Shown here piece after piece: positions 1 to 6,258 of a stretch of DNA of 7,876 nt. The stretch's first letter is position 1. Every line of letters begins with the position of its first letter. The translations under genes were made by a program, and so were the position numbers. Source of the DNA: Patescibacteria group bacterium (lineage in GTDB: Bacteria > Patescibacteriota > Minisyncoccia > Minisyncoccales > Staskawiczbacteraceae); assembly GCA_018894075.1 (NCBI GenBank), contig JAHIEB010000003.1, positions 1-7,876 on the forward strand, in the 5' to 3' direction. A model generated the notes under the pieces. That model was not told where the DNA came from, made no database searches, and saw nothing but the letters and a program-made list of their open reading frames with translations.

Positions 1-1182
1 AAATACTTTTTCAAATCTTTTTGGAGTAAACTTTATCTTCCCCCCTTTTACTGCTTTTACTGCCAAATCTCTTAAAGAAAGGCCTCCCGATTTCGGCTTT
101 GAGGTCATTTTGACAAACCACTGGTTGTCCATTGGGATAGGTTCAATCAATCTCCCGCATTTGTAGCATAAAGAAACCCTATTTTTGTATTCAAGGTCAA
201 TCTTTTCTATTAAGCCTGCTTTTTGCAGGTCTTCTGCCACTCTTTTCCTCGCATCCTCTGTTGTCAGCCCCGCATAAGGGCCTGTCAGCTCATTTAATTT
301 GCCGTCAATTCCAATTATCTGCTTTACCTCTAGGTTATGCCTCTGCCCTATTTCAAAATCAATTGGGTCATGGGCGGGGGTGACCTTAATTACTCCTGTT
401 CCAAACTTTGAATCTACTGCTTCGTCAGCAATCACCTTTATTTTGAAAGGACCCAATAATCCAACAGCCTCTATGGTCTTGCCGATGTATTCTTTGTATC
501 TTTTGTCCTTCGGGTTGACTGCTAGAGCAGTATCTCCGAATTTTGTTTCCGGTCTGACAGTGGCTAAAGTAAAAGGTCCGTACTTAATGTAATAAAGGGG
601 GCTGGTCCTTTCTTCGTATTTGACCTCTAAATCAGAAAGAGATGTTCTGTGCTTCGGGCACCAGTTAACTATTCTTGTGCCTTTGTACAGCAGGTCGTCC
701 TGTTTTAGTTTTTCAAATGTGCTGTAGACAATCTCAACTATTTTCGGGTCTAATGTGAATCTTTCTCTTGACCAGTCGCAAGAAGCCCCGAGCTTTTTTA
801 ACTGGGCCTCCATTGATTTCTTATTATTTAAAGTAAACTGCAGTATTTCTTTGTAAAGGTCTTCTCGCTGAATATGAAATCTGCTCCTACCCTCTTTTTC
901 AAGCTTTTTCTCATAAACCACCTGTGTTTCAAAGCCGGCGTGGTCAGCGCCCGGAAGCCAGAGGGTCTTTTTCCCCTGCATCCTTTTGTATCTAATCATA
1001 ATGTCCTGCAAGGTGACAAACATTGCATGCCCGATATGCAAAGCCCCGTTGGCGTTAGGGGGTGGCATTATTATACAAAAAGGGTCTTTTCCCTTAAGAT
1101 TGTCTGGATTAAAAAAACCAGACTCTTCCCAGAGCTTGTAAATCTTATCTTCAACCTGATTGGGGTCGTATGCTTTCTCCAT
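1..1182 (-). CDS. valS: Valine--tRNA ligase, N-terminal part (runs off left edge)
   Basis: This is the first 394 codons of a class Ia aminoacyl-tRNA synthetase that charges tRNA-Val with valine in the cytoplasm. The frame is open from the ATG at 1182 to the window edge. Seen in the translation: the HIGH nucleotide-binding motif at residues 49-52 inside PPPNANGALHIGHAM, the adenylation-core stretch GADHAGFETQ (78-87), GASCDWSRERFTLD (ValS-specific in style), the editing-domain ATVRPET (207-213) followed by GDTALAVNP, GTGVIKVTPAHDP, and QWFVKM near the edge. The KMSKS loop, anticodon-binding domain and C-terminal coiled coil lie outside the window. Cysteine/histidine pairs CPKH (175-178) and CYKC (339-342) flank the editing domain and may bind zinc. 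The start lies 4 bases beyond the tsaD stop, and an AAGG Shine-Dalgarno overlaps that stop codon, so translation is probably coupled. IleS and LeuS were considered, but the DWSRERFTLD region and editing motifs fit ValS better. Confidence 0.95.
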   Translation of the reverse strand, partial: MEKAYDPNQVEDKIYKLWEESGFFNPDNLKGKDPFCIIMPPPNANGALHIGHAMFVTLQDIMIRYKRMQGKKTLWLPGADHAGFETQVVYEKKLEKEGRSRFHIQREDLYKEILQFTLNNKKSMEAQLKKLGASCDWSRERFTLDPKIVEIVYSTFEKLKQDDLLYKGTRIVNWCPKHRTSLSDLEVKYEERTSPLYYIKYGPFTLATVRPETKFGDTALAVNPKDKRYKEYIGKTIEAVGLLGPFKIKVIADEAVDSKFGTGVIKVTPAHDPIDFEIGQRHNLEVKQIIGIDGKLNELTGPYAGLTTEDARKRVAEDLQKAGLIEKIDLEYKNRVSLCYKCGRLIEPIPMDNQWFVKMTSKPKSGGLSLRDLAVKAVKGGKIKFTPKRFEKVF

Positions 1183-1186
1183 TGCC

Positions 1187-2245
1187 TTATTCTATCCTAA
1201 GATTAGCCTTAACTTCAATGTCTTCCCAATTCTTTTTTGTTCCATATCTTGCCGCTTCAGCTATCATTAAGGCATTGTCTGTGCTTAGTTTAATATCTGG
1301 GAGATACACTTTTACCTTTTGTCTTTTCAATCTTTTTCTCAATTCCCTATTAGCTGTCACTCCTCCGCCTGCGACAATAGACTTGGCGCTGAATTCCTTC
1401 ACTGCTTTTTCTGTTTTCTTTATCAAAACATCAATTATGGCTTCTTGTATTTCATGAGCCATTTCTTTAACTTTGTCTTTGGCTGGATGGTAGAGAACAG
1501 CTGTTTTTAACCCGGAAAAAGAGAAATCATAGTCCTTGCTGTTTATCATCGGTCTTGGCAAAGAGATGGTCTTTTTTCCCTTAAACAGGCCAGCTAATTT
1601 TGAAATCTCAGGCCCGCCCGGGTACTTTAATCCCAAAATCCTTGCTGTCTTATCAAAACATTCTCCGGCTGCGTCATCTCTGGTTTCTCCCAATATCCTG
1701 TATTCTCCAAAACTCTTCATTAAGATGAGCTGGGTGTGTCCTCCAGAGACAATCAAACAGACAGCAGGCAGGTCATTCTTTTTAATATTGTTTGAAAACA
1801 AATGGGCCTTGATGTGATTTACCGGAATTATAGGCAGATTCCATGCAAAAGCCAATGCTTTAGCAAAGTTTACTCCTGCCCATAAGCAGGGCTCAAGGCC
1901 TGGGCCTATTGTCACTGCAATAGCGGAAAGAGCAGGCTTTCTATATTCTTCCAAAAACCTGATTGTTCCTTTGCTTAGCTCCGGCTCTCTTACTAGAATG
2001 TTTTGTATTGTTTTTTCATCAACCAAGGTTTTTTGTTTCTTCAAAAGACCAGCTTTTTTTAAAGCTTTTATTAAAACAAAAACCAGATTTTTCTGGTGCT
2101 CTCTCTTAGCCAAGGAAGGATAGACCCCCCCGTATTTTGCATGAAGCTTTGCCTGCGAAGAGACGACATTGCTTAACGGTTTTGAATCATCTATAACAGC
2201 TACTCCTGTGTCGTCGCAGGAAGTTTCAATCCCTAATATTTTCAT
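1187..2245 (-). CDS. tsaD: tRNA N6-adenosine threonylcarbamoyltransferase TsaD
   Basis: TsaD (Kae1/YgjD family) transfers threonylcarbamoyl from threonylcarbamoyl-AMP to A37 of ANN-decoding tRNAs, making t6A; in bacteria it works with TsaB and TsaE in the cytoplasm. The 352-residue product starts with the ASKHA-fold hallmark GIETSCDDTGVAVID (5-19). It carries the metal-binding HxxxH as H144/H148, then VSGGHTQLI (166-174), DDAAGECFDKTARILGL, FSFSGLKTAV (241-250), GGGVTANRELR and STDNA, whose D323 is the expected third metal ligand. Relative to E. coli TsaD (HxxxH at about 111-115) there is an extra block of roughly 30 residues at about 68-104, and the usual GPGLVGAL reads GPGLEPCLWAG. The start is the family-typical MKILGIETS; only a weak AGAGG lies just upstream. 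It is the first gene of the tsaD-valS operon. Confidence 0.96.
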   Translation of the reverse strand: MKILGIETSCDDTGVAVIDDSKPLSNVVSSQAKLHAKYGGVYPSLAKREHQKNLVFVLIKALKKAGLLKKQKTLVDEKTIQNILVREPELSKGTIRFLEEYRKPALSAIAVTIGPGLEPCLWAGVNFAKALAFAWNLPIIPVNHIKAHLFSNNIKKNDLPAVCLIVSGGHTQLILMKSFGEYRILGETRDDAAGECFDKTARILGLKYPGGPEISKLAGLFKGKKTISLPRPMINSKDYDFSFSGLKTAVLYHPAKDKVKEMAHEIQEAIIDVLIKKTEKAVKEFSAKSIVAGGGVTANRELRKRLKRQKVKVYLPDIKLSTDNALMIAEAARYGTKKNWEDIEVKANLRIE

Positions 2246-2327
2246 AGCCTCTTAATTTTACCAGAAGTTTGCTTTTATGAAAAGGGGTGGTATAACAAAG
2301 GTAGTTCTTTGAGAAAGGAGAACAGCT
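2246..2327. promoter_or_regulatory. Divergent intergenic region, tsaD versus membrane-protein pair
   Basis: These 82 bases separate two divergent genes. On the plus strand TTGCTT (2269-2274) and TATAAC (2291-2296) are separated by 16 bases, with TGG just before the -10, giving a good sigma70-like extended -10 promoter for the small membrane protein genes. On the minus strand TGGTAAAAT (reverse complement of 2255-2263) resembles an extended -10 for tsaD, but it would give an almost leaderless transcript and has no clear -35, so it is weak. Confidence 0.5.
2315..2320 (+). promoter_or_regulatory. Shine-Dalgarno site of first small membrane protein
   Basis: A perfect AAGGAG lies 7 bases before the ATG at 2328. 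It fixes that start and supports the plus-strand reading of this segment over a long antisense frame. Confidence 0.75.
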
Positions 2328-2741
2328 ATGTGGAAAGTGTTGTTTTTCGGAGTCGGATTTCTTGCCCTCGGCTACGGCCTTGTAGCTGGCTTCTGGCTGG
2401 GCTTTGAGTCTCTCTTCGGGTTTATTCCTAAGCCCTTTGGCCTGTCGCGTCTCTGGCTGGATTTGGCAGGTGTCACCATTTGCGGTCCGGTGTTTGCCCT
2501 TGTCATTGACAAAATCCGCGACGACAAAGATGAGTGGGAAAAAAGAGAAGACCATGAGGCAACTTCTGGTTTTATATCTTCTCACCCCACTGCCTTGCTG
2601 ATGATCGGGTTTCTGACAGTGAGTTTTATTGCTGGCGCTCTTGTCAGCTTTGCAGTTGTGGCCGTACTTTATGCTATTATCGCCATCGGCCTTGGGGTTG
2701 GTGAGATAAGGGCAAAAAAAGGGGACGATCATGCTGGATAG
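2328..2741 (+). CDS. Small membrane protein, paralogue A of an overlapping pair (unknown family)
   Basis: I do not recognise this 137-residue protein. It is strongly hydrophobic: likely membrane segments at about 4-27, 42-61 and 88-124 (the last long enough for one kinked or two short helices). A charged, probably cytoplasmic loop sits at about 61-78, rich in D, E, K and R, and the C-terminus is short and charged. It aligns end to end without gaps, at an offset of 6 residues, with the product of the next gene. Shared positions include LGxGL, FWL, GxIP, SR, LD, and CxPVFA near 52-57, then a conserved D and W (D65, W70). A good promoter and AAGGAG precede it. The sampled lines are about 53% GC, higher than its neighbours, which may indicate different ancestry. 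There are no catalytic motifs, so function is unknown. Its stop lies inside the next gene. Confidence 0.8.
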   Translation: MWKVLFFGVGFLALGYGLVAGFWLGFESLFGFIPKPFGLSRLWLDLAGVTICGPVFALVIDKIRDDKDEWEKREDHEATSGFISSHPTALLMIGFLTVSFIAGALVSFAVVAVLYAIIAIGLGVGEIRAKKGDDHAG

Positions 2742-3150
2742 ATCCCTGATATTTCGCTGGGCCATTCGAGGCATCCTCATTTGGGTATTGGGATGTGGCC
2801 TCGCGGTTGCCTTCTGGCTTTATTGGCGCCGCCATATCGGGACAATCCCCGAGTTCCTTTGGATGTCCCGCTTTACCCTGGACGTTTGCGGAATGATTGT
2901 CTGTGCTCCAGTGTTTGCTTTTTTGGGCTACGGCATCTGGGACGAGTGGAAAGATTGGTTGAAGGCAAGAAACCCGAAGAATCTTTACTTGTTCTTCATG
3001 CGTAGACCATTGGCCAAGATGGCACTTTTTTCTCTGTTGGGTTGCCTTATCGTGGGTATTTTCCTAAGCCTTACGACCTTAGCTGTAATATCGGTTGTTG
3101 TTGCTCTGGCTTTGTGGGTATGTATTACCCGTCCAGAGCCCCACCATTAA
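2731..3150 (+). CDS. Small membrane protein, paralogue B of an overlapping pair (unknown family)
   Basis: This 139-residue protein belongs to no family I recognise. Predicted membrane segments lie at about 11-31, 48-68 and 98-130, with a tryptophan-rich charged loop (WDEWKDWLKAR, 70-80) between the second and third and a short tail ending PEPHH. It is a clear paralogue of the gene upstream: aligned at offset 6 with no gaps, 20 of 44 columns are identical between L20 and A63 (for example FWL 28-30, GxIP 37-40, SR 46-47, LD 50-51, CxPVFA 58-63), with more scattered identities to the end. The ATG overlaps the upstream gene by 11 bases, and an AGGGGA ribosome site sits about 6 bases before it, so translation is probably coupled. 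The overlap and shared fold suggest a two-subunit membrane complex; that is inference. A terminator begins right after the stop codon. Confidence 0.8.
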   Translation: MLDRSLIFRWAIRGILIWVLGCGLAVAFWLYWRRHIGTIPEFLWMSRFTLDVCGMIVCAPVFAFLGYGIWDEWKDWLKARNPKNLYLFFMRRPLAKMALFSLLGCLIVGIFLSLTTLAVISVVVALALWVCITRPEPHH

Positions 3151-3173
3151 CTCCCTCCTGGGAGTTTTTCTTT
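3149..3173 (+). terminator. Rho-independent terminator after the membrane-protein pair
   Basis: The inverted repeat CTCCC (3151-3155) and GGGAG (3160-3164) has a 4-base TCCT loop. It extends by two A-T pairs (AA 3149-3150 with TT 3165-3166) and is followed by a T-rich run at 3165-3173. It starts at the stop codon of the second membrane protein, closing that transcription unit ahead of the tRNA. Confidence 0.85.
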
Positions 3174-3174
3174 C

Positions 3175-3203
3175 TTGATTTTTCTTCTGTTTTAGATTAG
3201 ATT
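3175..3203 (+). promoter_or_regulatory. Candidate promoter for tRNA-Glu
   Basis: TTGATT (3175-3180) and TAGATT (3198-3203) are separated by 17 bases, which would start transcription some 5-10 bases before the mature tRNA 5' end. The match to consensus is only moderate and a second TAGATT at 3193-3198 overlaps it. The position, just after a terminator, is the main support. Confidence 0.35.
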
Positions 3204-3217
3204 AAAGGGAAATGTAT

Positions 3218-3292
3218 GGCCCCATCGTCTAGCCTGGTCTAGGACACCACGCTTTCAATGTGGGAACATGGGTTCAAATCCCATTGGGGCCA
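3218..3292 (+). tRNA. tRNA-Glu, anticodon UUC
   Basis: This 75-base gene folds into a full cloverleaf. The acceptor stem GGCCCCA (3218-3224) pairs with TGGGGCC (3285-3291), with discriminator A3292. The D arm begins GTCTAG and closes with AGGAC, typical of tRNA-Glu, with GG at 3236-3237 in the loop. The anticodon stem CCACG (3247-3251) pairs with TGTGG (3259-3263) through one G-T wobble; the loop CTTTCAA gives anticodon TTC at 3254-3256. The variable loop is 4 bases. The T stem ATGGG/CCCAT encloses TTCAAAT. The 3' CCA is not encoded (ACA follows), so it must be added by nucleotidyltransferase. It reads GAA and GAG codons. Confidence 0.97.
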
Positions 3293-3303
3293 CATTTTAT
3301 TGT

Positions 3304-3330
3304 GCGGCAAATTAAAAAGCCGCCCTTTAA
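3304..3330 (+). terminator. Possible weak terminator or processing hairpin after tRNA-Glu
   Basis: GCGGC (3304-3308) pairs perfectly with GCCGC (3319-3323) across a 10-base AT-rich loop. Only a short T run (3326-3328) follows, so it is a poor intrinsic terminator. It lies 12 bases after the tRNA end and could end the tRNA transcript or protect its 3' side. Confidence 0.35.
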
Positions 3331-3344
3331 TCTTGGTAGTTTTC

Positions 3345-3353
3345 TGATATAAT
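3345..3353 (+). promoter_or_regulatory. Extended -10 promoter of the serpin gene
   Basis: A perfect TATAAT (3348-3353) is preceded by TGA, making an extended -10 element. There is no good -35; the base run 17 bases upstream (around 3325-3330) is only CTTTAA. Transcription would start near 3360, leaving a leader of about 30 bases that is almost all A and T and has no clear Shine-Dalgarno before the ATG at 3390. Confidence 0.6.
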
Positions 3354-3389
3354 TAAAAAATAATTTATTAATTTTTTAAAGATAAAAAC

Positions 3390-4649
3390 ATGAATGAAAA
3401 AATATTATTAATTGGATTAATAACCGTTTTGTTCGCAGGTGTGGCTACTGCGACAGTATTATTTCTTTTTCCATATCAGCCGGATCAATCGCCTCCGGCA
3501 GACGAGACGGGTTCGACACAATCCGGAATTCAAGAGGTAATTAATGCTAACAATAAATTTGCTTTTGATTTATATTCCGAATTAAATAAGTCTGAAAATG
3601 GAAATATTTTTTATTCTCCGTATAGCATTTCTACTGCTTTAGCGATGACCTATGAAGGCGCGAAAGGACAAACAGCAGATGAGATGAAATCAGTTTTTTA
3701 TTTTCCGGAAAGCAGTATTTTAAGACCAAATTCTGCGGCTGTTTATAATGGCATTAACGAAGGGGCGAAAGATTACGAATTGAGAACTGGAAATGCTTTA
3801 TGGGTTCAACAAGATTATCTTCTCCTTGAAGATTATACAAGTAGGGTTGAAAAATATTATGGTGGAAAAGTAGCAAATGTGGATTTTATTCAAGAAACAG
3901 AAAAATCAAGACAAACTATCAATAGCTTTATAGAAGAACAGACAAATAATAAGATTGAGGATTTAATTCCTGCCGGACTCCTTAATTCGATGACAAGGCT
4001 TGTTTTAACTAATGCAATTTATTTTAAAGGAACCTGGGAATGGGAATTCGATAAATCAAATGCCCGTGAAGAAGATTTTAAAATCACTCCAGATAATGTT
4101 GTAAAAACCCCAATGATGTTTATGAATCCTGAAAAAACATCCTTCAATTATGCAGATACAGAAGATTTACAAATCTTAGAATTGCCCTATAAAGGAGATG
4201 AGATTTCAATGTTGATATTGTTGCCGACTGAAAACCTTAATACAATAGAGTCCTCTCTGACAGTAGAAAAGATTAATGAGTATAAAGCCCAGATGAAAGA
4301 AACGAAATTGGATTCGATATCACTTCCCAAATTCGAGTTCGATACAAAATATTTCATGACAGATACTTTAGGCAACCTGGGAATGCCAACGGCGTTTTCA
4401 GGAAATGCCGACTTTTCCGGAATGACTGGCGGAAGAGATTTATTTATCAGTTCGGTTATTCATCAAGCATATGTTAAAGTTGACGAGGAGGGGACGGAGG
4501 CAGCAGCTGCAACTACTGTAGGTATGCTCACGAGCGCTATGCCACAAGAAAAAATATTCAGAGCAAATCATCCATTTATATTCCTGATTCAAGAAAAGGA
4601 AACTGGAAATATTCTATTTTTAGGCAGGGTTATTAATCCTACTATCTAA
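3390..4649 (+). CDS. Membrane-anchored serpin (family I4 serine protease inhibitor)
   Basis: A complete serpin of 419 residues. Serpins trap serine proteases by insertion of their cleaved reactive loop into the central sheet. Residues about 4-27 form a hydrophobic N-terminal segment with no lipobox cysteine, most likely a signal anchor; a Pro/Asp/Ser-rich linker (28-46) leads to the serpin domain on the outer side of the membrane. Family features seen: NIFYSPYSISTALAM (72-86), EGAKGQTADEM (89-99), the breach-region TNAIYFKGTWEWEF (207-220), LPYKGDEISMLILLP, the hinge EEGTEAAAATT (366-376) and the C-terminal signature HPFIFLI, then GNILFLGRVINP (407-418). The alanine-rich hinge is what an inhibitory serpin needs. 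The scissile bond falls at about T381-S382 or S382-A383 depending on alignment, so P1 is a small neutral residue, suggesting an elastase- or subtilisin-like target (inference). The protein has no cysteine. It is much more AT-rich than its neighbours. Confidence 0.95.
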   Translation: MNEKILLIGLITVLFAGVATATVLFLFPYQPDQSPPADETGSTQSGIQEVINANNKFAFDLYSELNKSENGNIFYSPYSISTALAMTYEGAKGQTADEMKSVFYFPESSILRPNSAAVYNGINEGAKDYELRTGNALWVQQDYLLLEDYTSRVEKYYGGKVANVDFIQETEKSRQTINSFIEEQTNNKIEDLIPAGLLNSMTRLVLTNAIYFKGTWEWEFDKSNAREEDFKITPDNVVKTPMMFMNPEKTSFNYADTEDLQILELPYKGDEISMLILLPTENLNTIESSLTVEKINEYKAQMKETKLDSISLPKFEFDTKYFMTDTLGNLGMPTAFSGNADFSGMTGGRDLFISSVIHQAYVKVDEEGTEAAAATTVGMLTSAMPQEKIFRANHPFIFLIQEKETGNILFLGRVINPTI

Positions 4650-4699
4650 GTTACCATCATACACTCTCGACTCTTACCATTTCCTCAATTCGCTCACAA

Positions 4700-4709
4700 A
4701 TTGGGTCCA
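4700..4709 (+). repeat. Degenerate copy of the tRNA-Glu 3' end
   Basis: ATTGGGTCCA at 4700-4709 matches the last ten bases of the tRNA gene, ATTGGGGCCA (3283-3292), at 9 of 10 positions in the same orientation. The two copies bracket the serpin gene, as attachment-site repeats would. The match is short, and by a rough estimate one such match in this interval by chance has a probability of a few percent. Confidence 0.25.
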
Positions 4710-4719
4710 ACTAAGCCTC

Positions 4720-4725
4720 AAGGAG
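4720..4725 (+). promoter_or_regulatory. Shine-Dalgarno site of the glycosyltransferase
   Basis: AAGGAG lies 6 bases before the ATG at 4732 and fixes that start. The 82 bases after the serpin stop show neither a clear promoter nor a terminator with a T tract, so read-through from the serpin promoter is possible. Confidence 0.7.
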
Positions 4726-4731
4726 TTCACC

Positions 4732-6258
4732 ATGGATAAGTCATATATTGATATTGCCAAGGCGACCGATATACCAAATAGAAAGGAAAGAACGGTCTAT
4801 CGGTTTTTTGAAGTTTTACCAGGATTAATAAGCGCCGGTACTTTAATAGGCGTTTCTTTATTCTCCTGGCTTATGCCTTCGTGGGTTGCTGTCTTTATTA
4901 TTCTTTTTTGTTTTTACTATCTGTTTAAAATTATGTTTCTCGCCATTCATCAGGTGTCCAGCTATGTAAGAATGCGCAGAGCGATAAAAACGGACTGGAT
5001 TAAGAAGATTAGGAAGATTTCTCGCTGGAAAAAGATATATCACTTGATTGTTCTCCCAACATTTAAGGAGAGTAGAGATGTTATTGAGGAGAGCTTGCAA
5101 GCTTTATTGGCCTCGGACTATCCTAAAGACAAGCTTATTGTTATTCTGGGTATGGAAGAAAAAGCAGGGCAAGTTGTTTTGAAAATAGCTGAAGGGATAA
5201 AGAAAAAATACAAAAACAAGTTTTTCAAATTCGAGATTACTGTCCACCCGAAAGATGTTGCAGGAGAGATATCGGGGAAGGGGTCTAACTCGGCTTTTGC
5301 TGTTAAAGTAGCCAAAGAGCAGATAATAGACAAACTGAAGATTCCTTACAAAGATATTCTGGTTTCAAACTTTGACATTGATACCAAGGTTTACCCACAA
5401 TACTTTTCTTGCCTGACTTATTACTATCTGACTGTTGATAATCCAGAAAGGGCAAGCTATCAGCCGATCCCTGTTTACAATAACAATATCTGGGATGCCC
5501 CGTCTTTTTCAAGGGTGGTTGCTACTTCCAATACTTTTTGGCAAATGGTTCAGCAGGAAAGGTCTGAAAAGCTTACTACCTATTCTACCCATACAATGCC
5601 TTTTTCTGCCTGGGTTGAAGTGGGCTATCCCGCAAACGTTGTTTCAGACGACTCAAGGATTTTCTGGAGAGCATATCTTCACTACGACGGCAATTACAGG
5701 GTAGTCCCTCTTTACTACCCCGTTTCAATGGACGCTGTTGTGGCAGACAACATTATTAAGACTGCCATAAACCAGTACAAACAGCAGAGAAGATGGGCTT
5801 GGGGATGCAATGAGATTCCTTATCTTGTGAACGGCTTTATAAAGAACAAGAAGATTCCTTTAAAAGATAAAATCTCCCATCTATACACTGTTGTAGATGG
5901 GTTTTGGTCTTGGGCAACTGCCGCTCTTTTAATCTTTGCTTTGGGCTGGCTTCCTATTGCCCTCGGAGGGTCTAGCTTTAATATCACTGTTTTGTCTTAC
6001 AACCTGCCAAAACTTACTGGAAACATTATGACATTCTCTCTTTTGGGCCTTGTTGTTTCAGCTATCTTGAGCACATTAATGCTTCCTAAGAAACCAGAGG
6101 GCGTAAGTTGGGTAAAGGGCCCGACCTTGTTTTTGCAGTGGATACTTTTGCCTTTTACCTTAATTCTCTTTGGAACTTTTCCGGCTTTAGACGCACAGAT
6201 ACGACTGATGCTGGGACGGTATATGGGGTTTTGGGTGACTGAAAAAGTGAGAAAGTAG
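4732..6258 (+). CDS. Membrane glycosyltransferase, GT2-like fold
   Basis: A 508-residue integral membrane glycosyltransferase with the processive-GT2 layout. Two membrane helices (about 31-49 and 52-72) are followed by a cytoplasmic catalytic domain of about 300 residues, then membrane segments at about 390-412, 433-451 and 463-484. Catalytic motifs: LIVLPTFKES (105-114) starts the nucleotide-sugar fold; GKGSNSAFAV (182-191); the DxD-type metal/UDP site D215-I-D217 in SNFDIDTK; the SDDS at 305-308 in the place of the usual general-base ED; and QQRRW (351-355), matching the QxxRW motif of cellulose and hyaluronan synthase relatives. It probably uses a nucleotide-activated sugar to build or modify a surface polysaccharide or lipid-linked glycan; donor and acceptor cannot be read from sequence. 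No PilZ domain is present. It lies 82 bases after the serpin on the same strand, and its TAG abuts the recG stop. Confidence 0.88.
   Translation: MDKSYIDIAKATDIPNRKERTVYRFFEVLPGLISAGTLIGVSLFSWLMPSWVAVFIILFCFYYLFKIMFLAIHQVSSYVRMRRAIKTDWIKKIRKISRWKKIYHLIVLPTFKESRDVIEESLQALLASDYPKDKLIVILGMEEKAGQVVLKIAEGIKKKYKNKFFKFEITVHPKDVAGEISGKGSNSAFAVKVAKEQIIDKLKIPYKDILVSNFDIDTKVYPQYFSCLTYYYLTVDNPERASYQPIPVYNNNIWDAPSFSRVVATSNTFWQMVQQERSEKLTTYSTHTMPFSAWVEVGYPANVVSDDSRIFWRAYLHYDGNYRVVPLYYPVSMDAVVADNIIKTAINQYKQQRRWAWGCNEIPYLVNGFIKNKKIPLKDKISHLYTVVDGFWSWATAALLIFALGWLPIALGGSSFNITVLSYNLPKLTGNIMTFSLLGLVVSAILSTLMLPKKPEGVSWVKGPTLFLQWILLPFTLILFGTFPALDAQIRLMLGRYMGFWVTEKVRK

Noticed and set aside
874..1200. Plus-strand frames antisense to valS and tsaD (also 299-592, 1170-1457, 1536-1817)
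   Set aside because: They are shadows of well-conserved minus-strand genes; the opposite strand encodes the HIGH motif and other invariant residues.
2226..2780. Long open frame of 184 codons on the minus strand across the membrane-protein region
   Set aside because: It overlaps the tsaD start and lies antisense to both paralogues. The plus-strand genes have a promoter, a Shine-Dalgarno and mutual protein similarity; the antisense product has shadow-like composition and no recognisable motif.
3390..3480. Serpin as a lipoprotein or a cleaved secreted protein
   Set aside because: There is no cysteine anywhere in the protein, so no lipobox. The only AxA-like site (A19-T-A21) is followed by more hydrophobic residues, making an uncleaved anchor more likely.
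4651..4680. Direct repeat TTACCAT (4651-4657 and 4674-4680) as an operator
   Set aside because: Seven bases, not palindromic, and not placed around a recognisable promoter; chance is a sufficient explanation.
4685..4706. Hairpin CTCAATT / AATTGGG between serpin and glycosyltransferase as a terminator
   Set aside because: The stem is about 7 pairs with a G-T wobble, AT-rich, and has no T tract after it; it is too weak to call.
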